Shown here piece after piece: positions 43,525 to 52,225 of a DNA stretch of 64,000 bases. Source of the DNA: Arthrobacter sp. U41. GTDB taxonomy: Bacteria > Actinomycetota > Actinomycetes > Actinomycetales > Micrococcaceae. The notes under the pieces were generated by a model. The model worked only from the letters and a program-made list of their open reading frames with translations, was not told the origin of the DNA and searched no databases. The stretch is from positions 1,054,001-1,118,000 of the forward strand of contig NZ_CP015732.1 in NCBI RefSeq assembly GCF_001750145.1, written 5' to 3'. The position numbers and the translations under genes were made by a program. How positions within the stretch are numbered: the first letter of the stretch is position 1; every line of letters begins with the position of its first letter.

Positions 43525-44568
43525 TCAGCCTTCGACGGCGGCAGCGCCCCTGCGTCTGCCGGCCAGCCGCAGCAGCCCGTCGCGGAGCGGCTGGGCACTT
43601 TCCGCGAGCGCCAGCCGTGCCATTGCGGACGACGCCACGCGCAATGCCTGGCTGCGCCACAGTCTCCGCCTGTTGTAATCCTGCAGGGCCTCCGGGAGCG
43701 CGCGGGAGTTGAGCAGATCCGCGAGGGTGACAGCATCGATCAGCGCCTCGCAGGCCCCGCGGCCCAGGTTGGGGGTCATGCCGTGGGCCGCGTCCCCCAC
43801 CAGCACCGCACCGCCCCGCTGGTAGCTGCCCGGATATGGCACCGTCCAGACCCGCTGGGCCAGCGTTCCCTCCGGCGTCGCGACCGCCAGGACGCGGTCC
43901 ACGCCGGGAGCCCGGCCGGAAAAACGCGCGCGGGTGACGGCCAGGGCTTCCTCGACATAGATGCCGCCGGGCCCCAGCCCCGACCGGTACGAGGCGTACC
44001 AGTAGGTCCGGCCGCGGGACGCGGGCGTGATGCCAAACAACTGCCCGCGGCCCCAGTATTCACCGCCGCGGCCCGGCGGGACCGTCTCGTCGATGATGCC
44101 GCGCAGGGCAAGATAGGGGCTCAGCCTGGCCCTCGTGCGTTCGCCCCAAATACTCCGGCGGACAATGCTGTGCACCCCGTCGGCGCCGACCACGAGGCCC
44201 GAACGCGGCGGGGATGCCACCGGTTCGTACACTCTGGTCACCGAAGCGGGCACCGCTGCGTCCAGCAGCCGGAGCAGGTCCGCACGTGGGACCCCGATGA
44301 CGTTTGCCGCCCGGGCCTTGAGCAGCACGTTTCCGGATCCGTCCCGGAGTGCCAGGCCCCCGAAACCTGCGCCGGCCGCGCGGACCGCCTGGAGAATACC
44401 CACCTCGGCAAGGGCCCGCTGGGCTTCCGGCCACAGGGCCAGGGACGTCTGCACCGACGGCGGCTCTTCCCGGCGCTCGTGGACGGTCACTTGAAAGCGG
44501 CTGGGGTCAAGGCGTGCGGCCAGCGCCAGGCCGGCGATGCCGCCGCCGATGACCGAGAGAGCGTCCAT
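43525..44568 (-). CDS. FAD-dependent monooxygenase (aromatic hydroxylase type)
   Basis: 347 residues, class A flavoprotein. FAD-binding GGGIAGLALAARLDPSRFQV at the N-terminus, the DG motif (LVVGADGVHSIVRR) and the GD motif (LVGDAAHGMTPNLGRGACEA) in the usual order. Lies in the salicylate-hydroxylase/UbiH-like group, a likely aromatic hydroxylase, but shorter than typical (about 380-400). Substrate unknown. Divergent from the thioesterase gene. Confidence 0.88.
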   Translation of the reverse strand: MDALSVIGGGIAGLALAARLDPSRFQVTVHERREEPPSVQTSLALWPEAQRALAEVGILQAVRAAGAGFGGLALRDGSGNVLLKARAANVIGVPRADLLRLLDAAVPASVTRVYEPVASPPRSGLVVGADGVHSIVRRSIWGERTRARLSPYLALRGIIDETVPPGRGGEYWGRGQLFGITPASRGRTYWYASYRSGLGPGGIYVEEALAVTRARFSGRAPGVDRVLAVATPEGTLAQRVWTVPYPGSYQRGGAVLVGDAAHGMTPNLGRGACEALIDAVTLADLLNSRALPEALQDYNRRRLWRSQALRVASSAMARLALAESAQPLRDGLLRLAGRRRGAAAVEG

Positions 44569-44671
44569 GCCCAGAGTCTACGGCCGGCGGGCGCAGCGCC
44601 GGGCGGAACATTGGGCGGGGACGGTGGCAGTGCCGCCGCCGTCACACAGGGTCCGGCGTGCCGGCGTCGGC

Positions 44672-44677
44672 TAATCT
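44672..44677 (+). promoter_or_regulatory. Putative -10 box of a leaderless promoter
   Basis: TAATCT, 6 bases before the ATG of the thioesterase gene at 44684; no ribosome binding site lies between. Confidence 0.5.
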
Positions 44678-44683
44678 CGCACT

Positions 44684-45118
44684 ATGGAAAAGGCAGACAT
44701 CACCTTCCGCACCCGAAAGTGGGTTCGCCCCGAAGACCTCAACGCGAACGGCACGCTGTTCGGCGGGAGCCTGCTCAAATGGATTGACGAGGAAGCCGCG
44801 ATCTACGCCATCCTGCAGCTTGGCAACGGCCGGGCGGTCACCAAGTACATTTCCGAAATCAACTTCGTCAGCTCGGCCGTCCAGGGTGACCTGATCGAGA
44901 TGGGGCTGACCGCCACCCACTTCGGCCGGACGTCGCTCACCATGCGCGCCGAGGTCCGGAACATGATCACCCGGCAGAGCATCCTCACGATCGAGGAAAT
45001 CGTTTTTGTGAACCTCGATCCACACGGCAAGCCCGCGCCCCACGGGTACACCGAGATCACCTATGACCGGGACCGGATCCCGACGCACCACCTGACGGAG
45101 ACGCTCGCGGAGGACTAG
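44684..45118 (+). CDS. Acyl-CoA thioesterase (hotdog fold)
   Basis: 144 residues with the YciA/ACOT-type hotdog core: DLNANGTLFGGSLLKWIDEE with the catalytic acidic residue, then VTKYISEINFVSSAVQGDLI. Hydrolyses acyl-CoA thioesters; chain length preference not readable. A TAATCT box 6 bases before the ATG suggests a leaderless message. Confidence 0.9.
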   Translation: MEKADITFRTRKWVRPEDLNANGTLFGGSLLKWIDEEAAIYAILQLGNGRAVTKYISEINFVSSAVQGDLIEMGLTATHFGRTSLTMRAEVRNMITRQSILTIEEIVFVNLDPHGKPAPHGYTEITYDRDRIPTHHLTETLAED

Positions 45119-45313
45119 GCTCCGGCCCCCGCGGCCGATGTTCACGGCCCGTTAAGGCGGGGTAATCCAGCTGTTGCGTCAGGTCGACCAGACTCAAGGC
45201 CCCACCCTGAGTTATTTAGTCGATTTGATGGCCATTTAGTGCGATTCCGGTTCTTGCCGCTATAGGCTGGCCGGACGTTGACCTCTGGTCCCATTCAGAA
45301 ATGAGTCTCCCTC

Positions 45314-46414
45314 GTGCGCAGATTGAAAATCATGGTCGCCGGCATTGTCGCCGTCTCCCTTCTTTCCGGTTGTGGAGCGGGCGCCGCAGCCCCCGCACCG
45401 TCCGAACCCGCCACCGGCCCCGCCGCCGTCGCCCCCTCCGGGCCGCCCTCCGGGGAAACCCTCATCGTCTACACCAACTCCAACGGTGAGGGCCGCGGCG
45501 AATGGCTGACCCAGAAGGCCGCCGAGGCCGGCTTCAAAATCGAAATTGTGGGCGCTGGCGGCGCCGACGCCACCAACAAACTGATTGCCGAGAAGAACAA
45601 CCCGATTGCGGATGTCGCGTTCGGGCTGAACAACATGTACTTCGAACAGATCAAGACCGCCGGGGCGCTTGAGACGTTCACCCCCTCCTGGTCAGGGGAG
45701 ATCGACGACGCCAAGGGCGACAAGGGCGCAACCAAGGCCTACTGGCCGCTGGTGCAGCAGGCGATCCTGCTGGGCTACAACTCCGACAAGTTCAGCAAGG
45801 ACGAAGCCCCCAAGGACTGGCCTGAGCTGTGGACGGAAGAGAAATTCAAGTCCCGCTACGAGCGCGTCACCGGCCTCGGCACCGCGACCGCACAACTGGT
45901 GTTCGCCAGCATCCTGACGCGCTACAAGGACGACAGCGGCGATCTGGGCATCTCGGACGAGGGCTGGAAGCAGATCGAAGAGTACTTCAAGAACGGCACC
46001 CCGGCCGTGGCCAAGACCGACCTCTTCGCCCGCATCGCCTCGGGCGACACCGACATGGGCCAGATGCCGTCCTCGATCATCGCCGAGCGTGAGAAGTCGT
46101 TCAAGGTCAACGTGGAAACCGTCATGCCGTCCGTTGGTGTGCCGCTGGCCATCGAGCAGGTTGCCCTGGTCAAGGGCACGGACAAGAAGGATGAGGCCTT
46201 GAAGTTCATCGACTGGTTCGGCAGCGCCGAGACCCAGGGCGCGTGGGCGCAGCAGTTCAATTCCATGCCGGTCAACAAGGCCGCCGCTGCCAAGGCCAAG
46301 CCCGAGGTCGTCGAGTTCTTCAACACCCTCAAGCAGCAGGACATCGACTGGACGTTCGTCCAGGAGAACATGGGCGCCTGGGTTGAAAAGATCGAACTGG
46401 AATACATGAGCTAA
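45314..46414 (+). CDS. ABC transporter substrate-binding lipoprotein
   Basis: 366 residues. Signal peptide with a lipobox (MRRLKIMVAGIVAVSLLSGC, lipid-modified Cys20), a Pro/Ala-rich linker, and a bilobed binding domain (LIVYTNSNGEGRGEWLTQKA, RVTGLGTATAQLVFASIL). Belongs with the iron(III)/thiamine/phosphonate type binding proteins (family 1 of SBP_bac). GTG 45314 is the start that keeps the basic n-region. It is first of the three-gene importer with the ATPase (46514) and fused permease (47578). Substrate not identified. Confidence 0.9.
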   Translation: MRRLKIMVAGIVAVSLLSGCGAGAAAPAPSEPATGPAAVAPSGPPSGETLIVYTNSNGEGRGEWLTQKAAEAGFKIEIVGAGGADATNKLIAEKNNPIADVAFGLNNMYFEQIKTAGALETFTPSWSGEIDDAKGDKGATKAYWPLVQQAILLGYNSDKFSKDEAPKDWPELWTEEKFKSRYERVTGLGTATAQLVFASILTRYKDDSGDLGISDEGWKQIEEYFKNGTPAVAKTDLFARIASGDTDMGQMPSSIIAEREKSFKVNVETVMPSVGVPLAIEQVALVKGTDKKDEALKFIDWFGSAETQGAWAQQFNSMPVNKAAAAKAKPEVVEFFNTLKQQDIDWTFVQENMGAWVEKIELEYMS

Positions 46415-46426
46415 AGCGGGAGACGC

Positions 46427-46455
46427 GGGCGGCCGGCGGCGCTAGCCGGCCGCCC
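46427..46455 (+). other. Intercistronic hairpin after the binding-protein gene
   Basis: gggcggccggc (46427-46437) pairs perfectly with 46445-46455 around a 7-base loop, 12 bases after the stop codon. It has no U-run. It probably protects the upstream message so that more binding protein than ATPase is made, a usual pattern for ABC importers. Confidence 0.65.
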
Positions 46456-46513
46456 CCGGCCCACCGCTGCCCGTAGTGCCCAGCCGCCCAGCCGCCAGAA
46501 GGAACAGATTCCC

Positions 46514-47581
46514 ATGATCCGATTCGAGAACATCGAGGTCACCTTCGGTGACTTCACCGCCATCCCAGAGCTGAATCTCGAGGTGAAACAGGGTGAGTTC
46601 TTTACGCTTCTGGGGCCATCCGGTTGCGGAAAGACGACGGCGCTTCGCACCTTGGCCGGGTTCATTGAGCCGACCGCCGGCGAGGTCTACGTCGACGGCA
46701 AGCCGGTCACCCGGCTCCCGAGTGACAAGCGGCAGGTGGGTATGGTTTTCCAGAACTATGCGCTGTTCCCCAGCATGAGCGTATGGGAGAACATCGCTTT
46801 CGGGCTGCGGGTCCGGAAGGAAAAGTCGGCCGAAAGCGACAGGCTCGTCCGGGATATCGCCAAGCGCGTGGACCTGTCCGAAGACCAGCTGCGGAAGAAC
46901 GTCACGGAGCTGTCCGGCGGGCAGCAGCAGCGCGTCGCCGTCGCCCGTGCGCTCGTTCTGCAGCCCAAGATCCTGCTCCTCGACGAGCCGCTCTCCAATC
47001 TTGATGCCAAGCTCCGGCACCAGCTGCGGCAGCAGCTCAAAGACCTACAGAGCGAATTCGGCATCACCACCGTCTACGTCACCCATGACCAGGACGAGGC
47101 ACTGGCGATGAGCGACCGGGTGGCCGTCTTCAACAAGGGCGTCGTGGAGCAGGTTGGCACCCCGCAAAGCATCTACGACGAGTCCGCCACGGAGTTCGTT
47201 TGCAATTTCATCGGCGACAGCAGCCGCCTCACCGCCGGCTTCGTCGCCGAACTGAACCGGAAGTCGAACCACACCCTCGACCCCGCTGCCAATTCCTACC
47301 TCCGGGTGGAAAAAGCGTCCCTGGACCCTGCCGGCAGCGACGGCTCGGCCGTTCCGATGCAGGGAACTGTCGTCTCGAAGAGTTACCACGGGCTGCACAG
47401 CCGGTACGTGGTGCGTTGCCACGGATCCGACGTCCGGCTTCTCGTCAAGGAGGACGGCGGGGACCAGCCCGGTACCGGCAGCGCGGCAACGGTCTACGTC
47501 CAGCCGCGGCACGTCCTGCAGTACCACCCGGAAACCGGTGTCTCGCTGGGCACCCGGCTGCCGGAAGCGGCCCGCCCGTGA
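46514..47581 (+). CDS. ABC transporter ATP-binding protein
   Basis: 355 residues. Walker A GPSGCGKTTALRTLAG, Q-loop FQNYALFPSMSV, signature LSGGQQQRVAVARAL, Walker B ILLLDEPLSNLDAKLR and the H-loop VYVTHDQDEALAMSDR, then a TOBE-like C-terminal domain. Drives the importer with the neighbouring binding protein and fused permease. The stop overlaps the permease start (GTGA). Confidence 0.95.
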   Translation: MIRFENIEVTFGDFTAIPELNLEVKQGEFFTLLGPSGCGKTTALRTLAGFIEPTAGEVYVDGKPVTRLPSDKRQVGMVFQNYALFPSMSVWENIAFGLRVRKEKSAESDRLVRDIAKRVDLSEDQLRKNVTELSGGQQQRVAVARALVLQPKILLLDEPLSNLDAKLRHQLRQQLKDLQSEFGITTVYVTHDQDEALAMSDRVAVFNKGVVEQVGTPQSIYDESATEFVCNFIGDSSRLTAGFVAELNRKSNHTLDPAANSYLRVEKASLDPAGSDGSAVPMQGTVVSKSYHGLHSRYVVRCHGSDVRLLVKEDGGDQPGTGSAATVYVQPRHVLQYHPETGVSLGTRLPEAARP

Positions 47582-49386
47582 GCAGCGGCGGCTCGAACGG
47601 CGCGGGCACCAGGAGCATGCTCCGCTCCCCCGCCGTCCTGATTGCCGGGGTGGTGCTGACCTGGTTCATTGCGGCTTTCCTCGTCTGGCCCAATGCGAAC
47701 GTGTTGATCCAGACCTTTTTCCCGGACGGGGTCTTCTCGGGACGGGCCGCCGAAAAACTTTTCTCCTCCCAGCGCGCCATGAAATCACTGGGCAACAGCT
47801 TCCTGCTGGCGGTCGCCTTGTCCGTCACGGTCAATGCGGTGGGAATCTTCATTGTGCTGGTCACGCATTATTTCAAGATTCGCGGCTCAAGGATCCTGTT
47901 CCTGGGCTATGCCTCGACCTTCATCTACGGCGGCATTGTGCTGGCGGCCGGTTACAAGTTCATCTACGGGGACAGGGGGATCGTCACAGGTTTCCTGCTG
48001 TCGATGTTTCCCGGCATGGACCCGGGCTGGTTCTCCGGGTTCTTTGCCGTGCTCTCGGTGATGACTTTTGCCACCACCACGAACCACATGCTCTTCGTCG
48101 CCAACGCCCTCAAGGGGGTGGATTACCAGACCATCGAGGCGGCCCGGAACATGGGCGCCTCCACTTGGACGATCCTGCGGCGGATCGTCCTGCCGATGCT
48201 CAAGCCGACGCTCTTTGCCGTCACCGTGCTCTCCTTCCTGACCGGCCTCGGTGCCCTCAGCGCCCCCCAGGTCCTGGGCGGACGGGATTTCCAGACCATC
48301 ACTCCGATGATCCTCACCTTCTCCAACAGCCCGACGTCGCGGGACCTCGCCGCGTTGCTCGCCATCATCCTCGGCCTGGCCACCGTCCTGATGCTGGCCG
48401 TGATGACGCGGCTGGAAAAGGGCGGCACCTACTTCTCGGTGTCAAAAGTCTCCTCCGGGCTGCAGAAACAGCAGATCCGCAACCCGGCGGCCAACGCCGC
48501 CGTCCACGTTGCCGCATATGTGCTGTTCGCGGTGTACACCCTGCCCGTGGTGCTGATCGTGGTCTACTCCTTCGCCGACGGCGCCGCGATCCAGACCGGA
48601 CAGCTGTCGCCGGGCAGCCTGACCCTGGACAACTACGTGCGTGTGCTCACCCAGCCCTCGGGCCTTCGGCCGTTCGTGATCAGCATCGTATACAGTGCCC
48701 TGGCTGCCGTGATCGCCGTCGGCGGGCTGCTCTTCGTGGCCCGGCTCCTGCAGAAATACCGCAACTGGGTCACCACGGCCTTCGAATACCTGCTCCACAT
48801 CCCGTGGATCCTGCCCTCGGCCCTGCTGGCCCTGGGCCTGATCCTGAGCTACGACCACCCGAACCCGCTGGTCGGCGGCGCCGTGCTGACCGGGACCACG
48901 GTGATCCTGCTGATCGCCTTCGTGACCGTGAAGATCCCGTTCACCCTGCGGATGCTGAAGGCGTCCTTCGCCTCGGTCAACTCCTCGCTCGAAGAGGCCG
49001 CCAACATCATGGGCGCCAAGACGCCGTACGTCTTCCGCCGGATCCTGCTGCCGATCGTGCTGCCGGCCGCAGCCGCCATCACGGCGCTGAACTTCAACAG
49101 CATGCTCGACGACTACGACACGGCGATCTTCCTTGCCCACCCGCTGTTCCAGCCCCTGGGCCTGGTCATCAAGGCCAACACCGACGGCGCGGAGGGCGTC
49201 GACGGGGTATCCAACACCTTTGTCTACACGGTGCTTCTTATGGTCATCACCGGAGTGACGATGTATCTGGTGTACGGCAGGGCGGGCCGGAAACCGGGAC
49301 GGACCGCGAAGGCCTCGGGCGGAAAGGCCGGCACCGCCCCGGTCCTGGCCGAGGCGGCGCCGGCCGAGCCGGCGCGCGTCCCCTAA
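47578..49386 (+). CDS. ABC transporter permease with two fused transmembrane domains
   Basis: 602 residues. Both halves have six-helix ABC permease topology with an EAA loop each: EAARNMGASTWTILRRIVLP near residue 190 and EAANIMGAKTPYVFRRILLP near residue 480. Fused FbpB-type permeases are typical for iron(III), thiamine or aminoethylphosphonate importers, matching the binding protein. The GTG at 47578 overlaps the ATPase stop by four bases. The stop shares bases with the convergent pobA stop (49383-49386). Confidence 0.93.
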   Translation: MSSGGSNGAGTRSMLRSPAVLIAGVVLTWFIAAFLVWPNANVLIQTFFPDGVFSGRAAEKLFSSQRAMKSLGNSFLLAVALSVTVNAVGIFIVLVTHYFKIRGSRILFLGYASTFIYGGIVLAAGYKFIYGDRGIVTGFLLSMFPGMDPGWFSGFFAVLSVMTFATTTNHMLFVANALKGVDYQTIEAARNMGASTWTILRRIVLPMLKPTLFAVTVLSFLTGLGALSAPQVLGGRDFQTITPMILTFSNSPTSRDLAALLAIILGLATVLMLAVMTRLEKGGTYFSVSKVSSGLQKQQIRNPAANAAVHVAAYVLFAVYTLPVVLIVVYSFADGAAIQTGQLSPGSLTLDNYVRVLTQPSGLRPFVISIVYSALAAVIAVGGLLFVARLLQKYRNWVTTAFEYLLHIPWILPSALLALGLILSYDHPNPLVGGAVLTGTTVILLIAFVTVKIPFTLRMLKASFASVNSSLEEAANIMGAKTPYVFRRILLPIVLPAAAAITALNFNSMLDDYDTAIFLAHPLFQPLGLVIKANTDGAEGVDGVSNTFVYTVLLMVITGVTMYLVYGRAGRKPGRTAKASGGKAGTAPVLAEAAPAEPARVP

Positions 49387-50582
49387 CCTGCCTGGTTCGC
49401 GCCCGGCCAGCCGGTATAGGCCTCGGCGAGGAAGGCCCGGCCGTGCCTGGATGACACCACGGAGTTGAGCTCGCCGAGCTGGCGGGCACGGGCGAAGTCG
49501 TCGCCGTCGACCGGGGTGTGCAGCATGGAGGTCATCCAGTAGGAGAACTGCTGTGCCTTCCAGACCCGGTCCAGGGCGCGGTCACTGTAGGCATCCAGGA
49601 GCACGGTGTTTCCGGTCTTGTAGAAGCTGTCGAAGCCTTCAAACAGCACCTTGACGTCGTGCAGCGCCAGGTTCAGGCCCTTGGCCCCGGTCGGCGGGAC
49701 GGTGTGGGCGGCGTCGCCGGCGAGGAACAGCTTGCCGTGCCGCATCGGGGCGTGCACGAAGCTGCGGAACTTCAGGACCGTCTTGTCGATGACCGGGCCC
49801 TCTTTGAGCTCGAAGCCGTTGCCGTTGACCCGGCTGCGGAAGGCGTCCCAGATCCGGTCCTCGCTCCAGTTGTTGACGTCTTCGTCCGGGTCGCACTGGA
49901 AATACATCCGTTGGACGGTTTCGGTCCGCTGGCTGATCAGGGCGAACCCGTTCTCGGAGTTGGCGTAGATCAGTTCCTCGGAGCTGCGCGGCGCCTCGGC
50001 CAGGATCCCGAACCAGGCGAACGGGTACTCGTGGAAGTACCACTTGCGCCGGGCCTCCGGGATCTGGAAGCGGCTGTGGCTGCGCGAGCCGTCGGCACCG
50101 GCGATGAAGTCCGCCTGCAGCTCCCATTCAACGCCGTCGGCGTCGGTGAACCAGACCTTCGGCTGGCCCTCGAGGTCGTGGATGGTGGTGTCGGTGACGC
50201 TGTAGCGGACGTCACCGCCGTCGGCCTGGCGCCGCGCGGCGAGGTCGAGGAAGACGTCCGTCTGGGGGTAGAGCCAGACCGACTCGCCGACCAGGTCCTG
50301 GAAGTCGATCCGGTGGCTCTCACCGTTGAAGCGCAGTTCGATTCCGTCGTGCCGGTCCCCGTCGCGCAGGACCCGATCCGAGACGCCGCTGTCCACGAGG
50401 AGGTTCACCGACCCGTGCTCCAGGATGCCCGCCCGGACGGTCTCCGAGATTTCCTTGTGGCTGCGGACCTCGATCACGGTGGATTCGATTCCTTGCTTGG
50501 CCAGCAGGTGGGAGAGCATCAGCCCTGCCGGGCCAGCGCCCATGATCGCGACCTGGGTGTTGATGACCCTGCGTTGTGCCAT
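49383..50582 (-). CDS. pobA: 4-Hydroxybenzoate 3-monooxygenase
   Basis: NADPH-dependent flavoprotein that hydroxylates 4-hydroxybenzoate to protocatechuate. 399 residues, close to the Pseudomonas enzyme (394). Signatures: TQVAIMGAGPAGLMLSHLL, RAGILEHGSVNLL, AGADGSRSHSR, RSFVHAPMRHGKLFLAGD and PPTGAKGLNLALHDVKVL. The product feeds the protocatechuate branch, whose ring-cleavage genes are not in the window. Directly downstream of an IclR regulator on the same strand, with an IclR-type box 103 bases upstream. Stop codon overlaps that of the convergent permease. Confidence 0.95.
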   Translation of the reverse strand: MAQRRVINTQVAIMGAGPAGLMLSHLLAKQGIESTVIEVRSHKEISETVRAGILEHGSVNLLVDSGVSDRVLRDGDRHDGIELRFNGESHRIDFQDLVGESVWLYPQTDVFLDLAARRQADGGDVRYSVTDTTIHDLEGQPKVWFTDADGVEWELQADFIAGADGSRSHSRFQIPEARRKWYFHEYPFAWFGILAEAPRSSEELIYANSENGFALISQRTETVQRMYFQCDPDEDVNNWSEDRIWDAFRSRVNGNGFELKEGPVIDKTVLKFRSFVHAPMRHGKLFLAGDAAHTVPPTGAKGLNLALHDVKVLFEGFDSFYKTGNTVLLDAYSDRALDRVWKAQQFSYWMTSMLHTPVDGDDFARARQLGELNSVVSSRHGRAFLAEAYTGWPGANQAG

Positions 50583-50676
50583 GCTGTCCTCGCTTCGTTG
50601 CGGGGCCCGGGCTGCTGGGCGTCCGGGGCCGGGTGGTTTCTCTGGCTACAGTGTGCGCCCGGACACGTGACAGGCG

Positions 50677-51456
50677 TTACAGGGATTCCGCTGAATGGAA
50701 TGCTGGTCCGGCCCCCGCGTCATGCAGCTGCCGCCCGATCCCGCGGGCCGCCGTCTGCAGGGCCGGAACCAGCGCCTGGAGCCGCATCTCCCGCAGCGGC
50801 ACGACGACGCCGAGCGCCGCCACGGTGCGGTTCCTCGCGTCACGCACCGGGACGGCGATGCCCCAGGTGTCCGGGTCCACGACGCCGGACAGCTGGGCAA
50901 AGCCATGGCCGGCCGTCTCCCGGAGCAGAACACGGAGCGCCTCCGGCTGGACCTTGCCGGCGGGATCGTGGAACTGGCGGAGGTAGTCCGCCTGGACGGC
51001 AGCCGGCTGTCCGGCCATCAGGGCCAGCCCGGCCGAGGAAACGTGCACCGGCATCCGGCCGGCGACCTGGGCACGGTTGGCCACGGAACCGCGGCGTGAG
51101 AGCCGCTCCACGAACAGCGCTTCCCAGCCTTCCAGCACGGCCAGGTTCACATTCTGGTTCAGCACCTGCTGGATGTCCTCCATAAAGGGCATGGCGGCCT
51201 GGCGGAGTGCCAGGGTGGGGGAATTCCGGTTGACCAGCTCCCACAGGCGCAGGCCCAGCCGGACGGACCCCCCGCCGCCCAGCTCAAGGAGCCCGTGCCC
51301 GGCGAGCTGCCGGACCAGCCGGTGGGCGGTGCTCAGCGGCAGCCCGGCCCGCTCTGCGAGTTCGGAGAGCTGCAGCGCGGTGACACCCTCGGGGAAGGCT
51401 TCGATCACCCGGACCACGCGGTCCACCACCGAGTCTCCGGTGCCGGAGTTAGCCAT
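50677..51456 (-). CDS. IclR family regulator of pobA
   Basis: 259 residues. N-terminal winged helix (VIEAFPEGVTALQLSELAER, GLPLSTAHRLVRQLAGHGLL) and the IclR effector-binding domain (VERLSRRGSVANRAQVAGRM, VHVSSAGLALMAGQP). In the group including PobR/PcaR regulators. Upstream of pobA on the same strand; three similar boxes (51555, 51466, 50685) suggest that it controls both its own gene and pobA. The third lies inside its last codons. Confidence 0.9.
   Translation of the reverse strand: MANSGTGDSVVDRVVRVIEAFPEGVTALQLSELAERAGLPLSTAHRLVRQLAGHGLLELGGGGSVRLGLRLWELVNRNSPTLALRQAAMPFMEDIQQVLNQNVNLAVLEGWEALFVERLSRRGSVANRAQVAGRMPVHVSSAGLALMAGQPAAVQADYLRQFHDPAGKVQPEALRVLLRETAGHGFAQLSGVVDPDTWGIAVPVRDARNRTVAALGVVVPLREMRLQALVPALQTAARGIGRQLHDAGAGPAFHSAESL
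50685..50701. promoter_or_regulatory. IclR box in front of pobA
   Basis: attccgctgaatggaat, within the last codons of the IclR gene (around FHSAESL) and 103 bases before the pobA start. Arms attcc/ggaat; matches the other two boxes at ttcc(r)(y)tgaatgga. Confidence 0.65.
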
Positions 51457-51465
51457 TGATGCCTC

Positions 51466-51481
51466 TTCCGTTGAATGGATT
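51466..51481. promoter_or_regulatory. IclR box next to the IclR start codon
   Basis: ttccgttgaatggatt, 10 bases upstream of the IclR start codon, overlapping its ribosome binding region. Differs from the pobA box at two positions in the core and one at the end. Confidence 0.6.
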
Positions 51482-51554
51482 CTGCGTCCACTCTACGCCG
51501 CCGGTACGGGTGCCGGGCCGGGCGCCGTCGGAACAGCCGGGACCCCGGCAGCCC

Positions 51555-51570
51555 AATCCATTCAGTGGAA
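51555..51570. promoter_or_regulatory. IclR box, distal
   Basis: aatccattcagtggaa, the reverse complement of ttccactgaatggatt. 99 bases upstream of the IclR start and 96 bases before mscL. Third copy of the same motif. Confidence 0.6.
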
Positions 51571-51665
51571 CCGGGCCGGGGCGGCATAAGTGATAGCGTC
51601 TAGCGGTTGATTCCCTGCCGGGGACACGGCACCCAGACTCATCCCAAGGCACACCGGAGGACCCC

Positions 51666-52127
51666 ATGCTCAAAGGATTCAAGGACTTCATCCTGCGCGG
51701 CAACGTGATCGAACTGTCCATTGCAGTTGTGGTCGGCACCGCTTTCACCGCACTGGTCAGTGCGTTCACCTCGAACATCGTCAACCCGATTATTGCGGCG
51801 GCCGGCGGGGTCGAGACCGACGGGCTGGGCTTCCGCATCTGGTCGGGAAACGATAAGACCTTCCTCAACTTCGGTGCCGTCATCACGGCGTTCGTCACGT
51901 TCCTGATTACGGCCGCCGTCGTTTACTTCATCTTCGTCGCGCCGATGAACCGGATCAACCAGCTGGTCAAGAAGCGTCTGGCCACCGCGGAGCCGGAAGA
52001 GAAGCCGCTCCCGGCCGACACGGCCCTGCTGGCCGAGATCCGTGATCTGCTGGCCCAGCTCGCCGGTCCGGAACACAGCCGCGCCGCCAGCCACAACCAG
52101 CAACGCGGGGTCACTTACGGCCGATAA
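51666..52127 (+). CDS. mscL: Large-conductance mechanosensitive channel
   Basis: Opens under membrane tension to relieve osmotic shock. 153 residues. Signature MLKGFKDFILRGNVIELSIA and two membrane helices (VVVGTAFTALVSAF, VITAFVTFLITAAVVYFIFV), then a cytoplasmic helix (PADTALLAEIRDLLAQLAGP). The last nine residues (QQRGVTYGR) and the stop codon are encoded by the palindrome at 52101-52163. Confidence 0.95.
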   Translation: MLKGFKDFILRGNVIELSIAVVVGTAFTALVSAFTSNIVNPIIAAAGGVETDGLGFRIWSGNDKTFLNFGAVITAFVTFLITAAVVYFIFVAPMNRINQLVKKRLATAEPEEKPLPADTALLAEIRDLLAQLAGPEHSRAASHNQQRGVTYGR

Positions 52128-52163
52128 TCCCCTCCGGGATGGGCGGTAAGTGACCCCGCGTTG
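52101..52163. repeat. Long palindrome spanning the mscL stop codon
   Basis: Perfect 18-base arms (52101-52118 and 52146-52163, caacgcggggtcacttac and complement); the centre also pairs at atccc/gggat. Half of it lies in the mscL coding region, and the stop codon falls in the centre. It could act as the mscL terminator. Confidence 0.9.
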
Positions 52164-52225
52164 CAGTGTAAACCGAGCGAGATCGTCACCGGCCGGCAAT
52201 AGGCCGGTAACAGCGGCCGGACATC

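Noticed and set aside
47200..47577. N-terminal extension of the fused ABC permease
   Set aside because: The extension is the other frame of the ATPase; the GTG at 47578 fits the four-base overlap typical of this operon and gives the permease family start.
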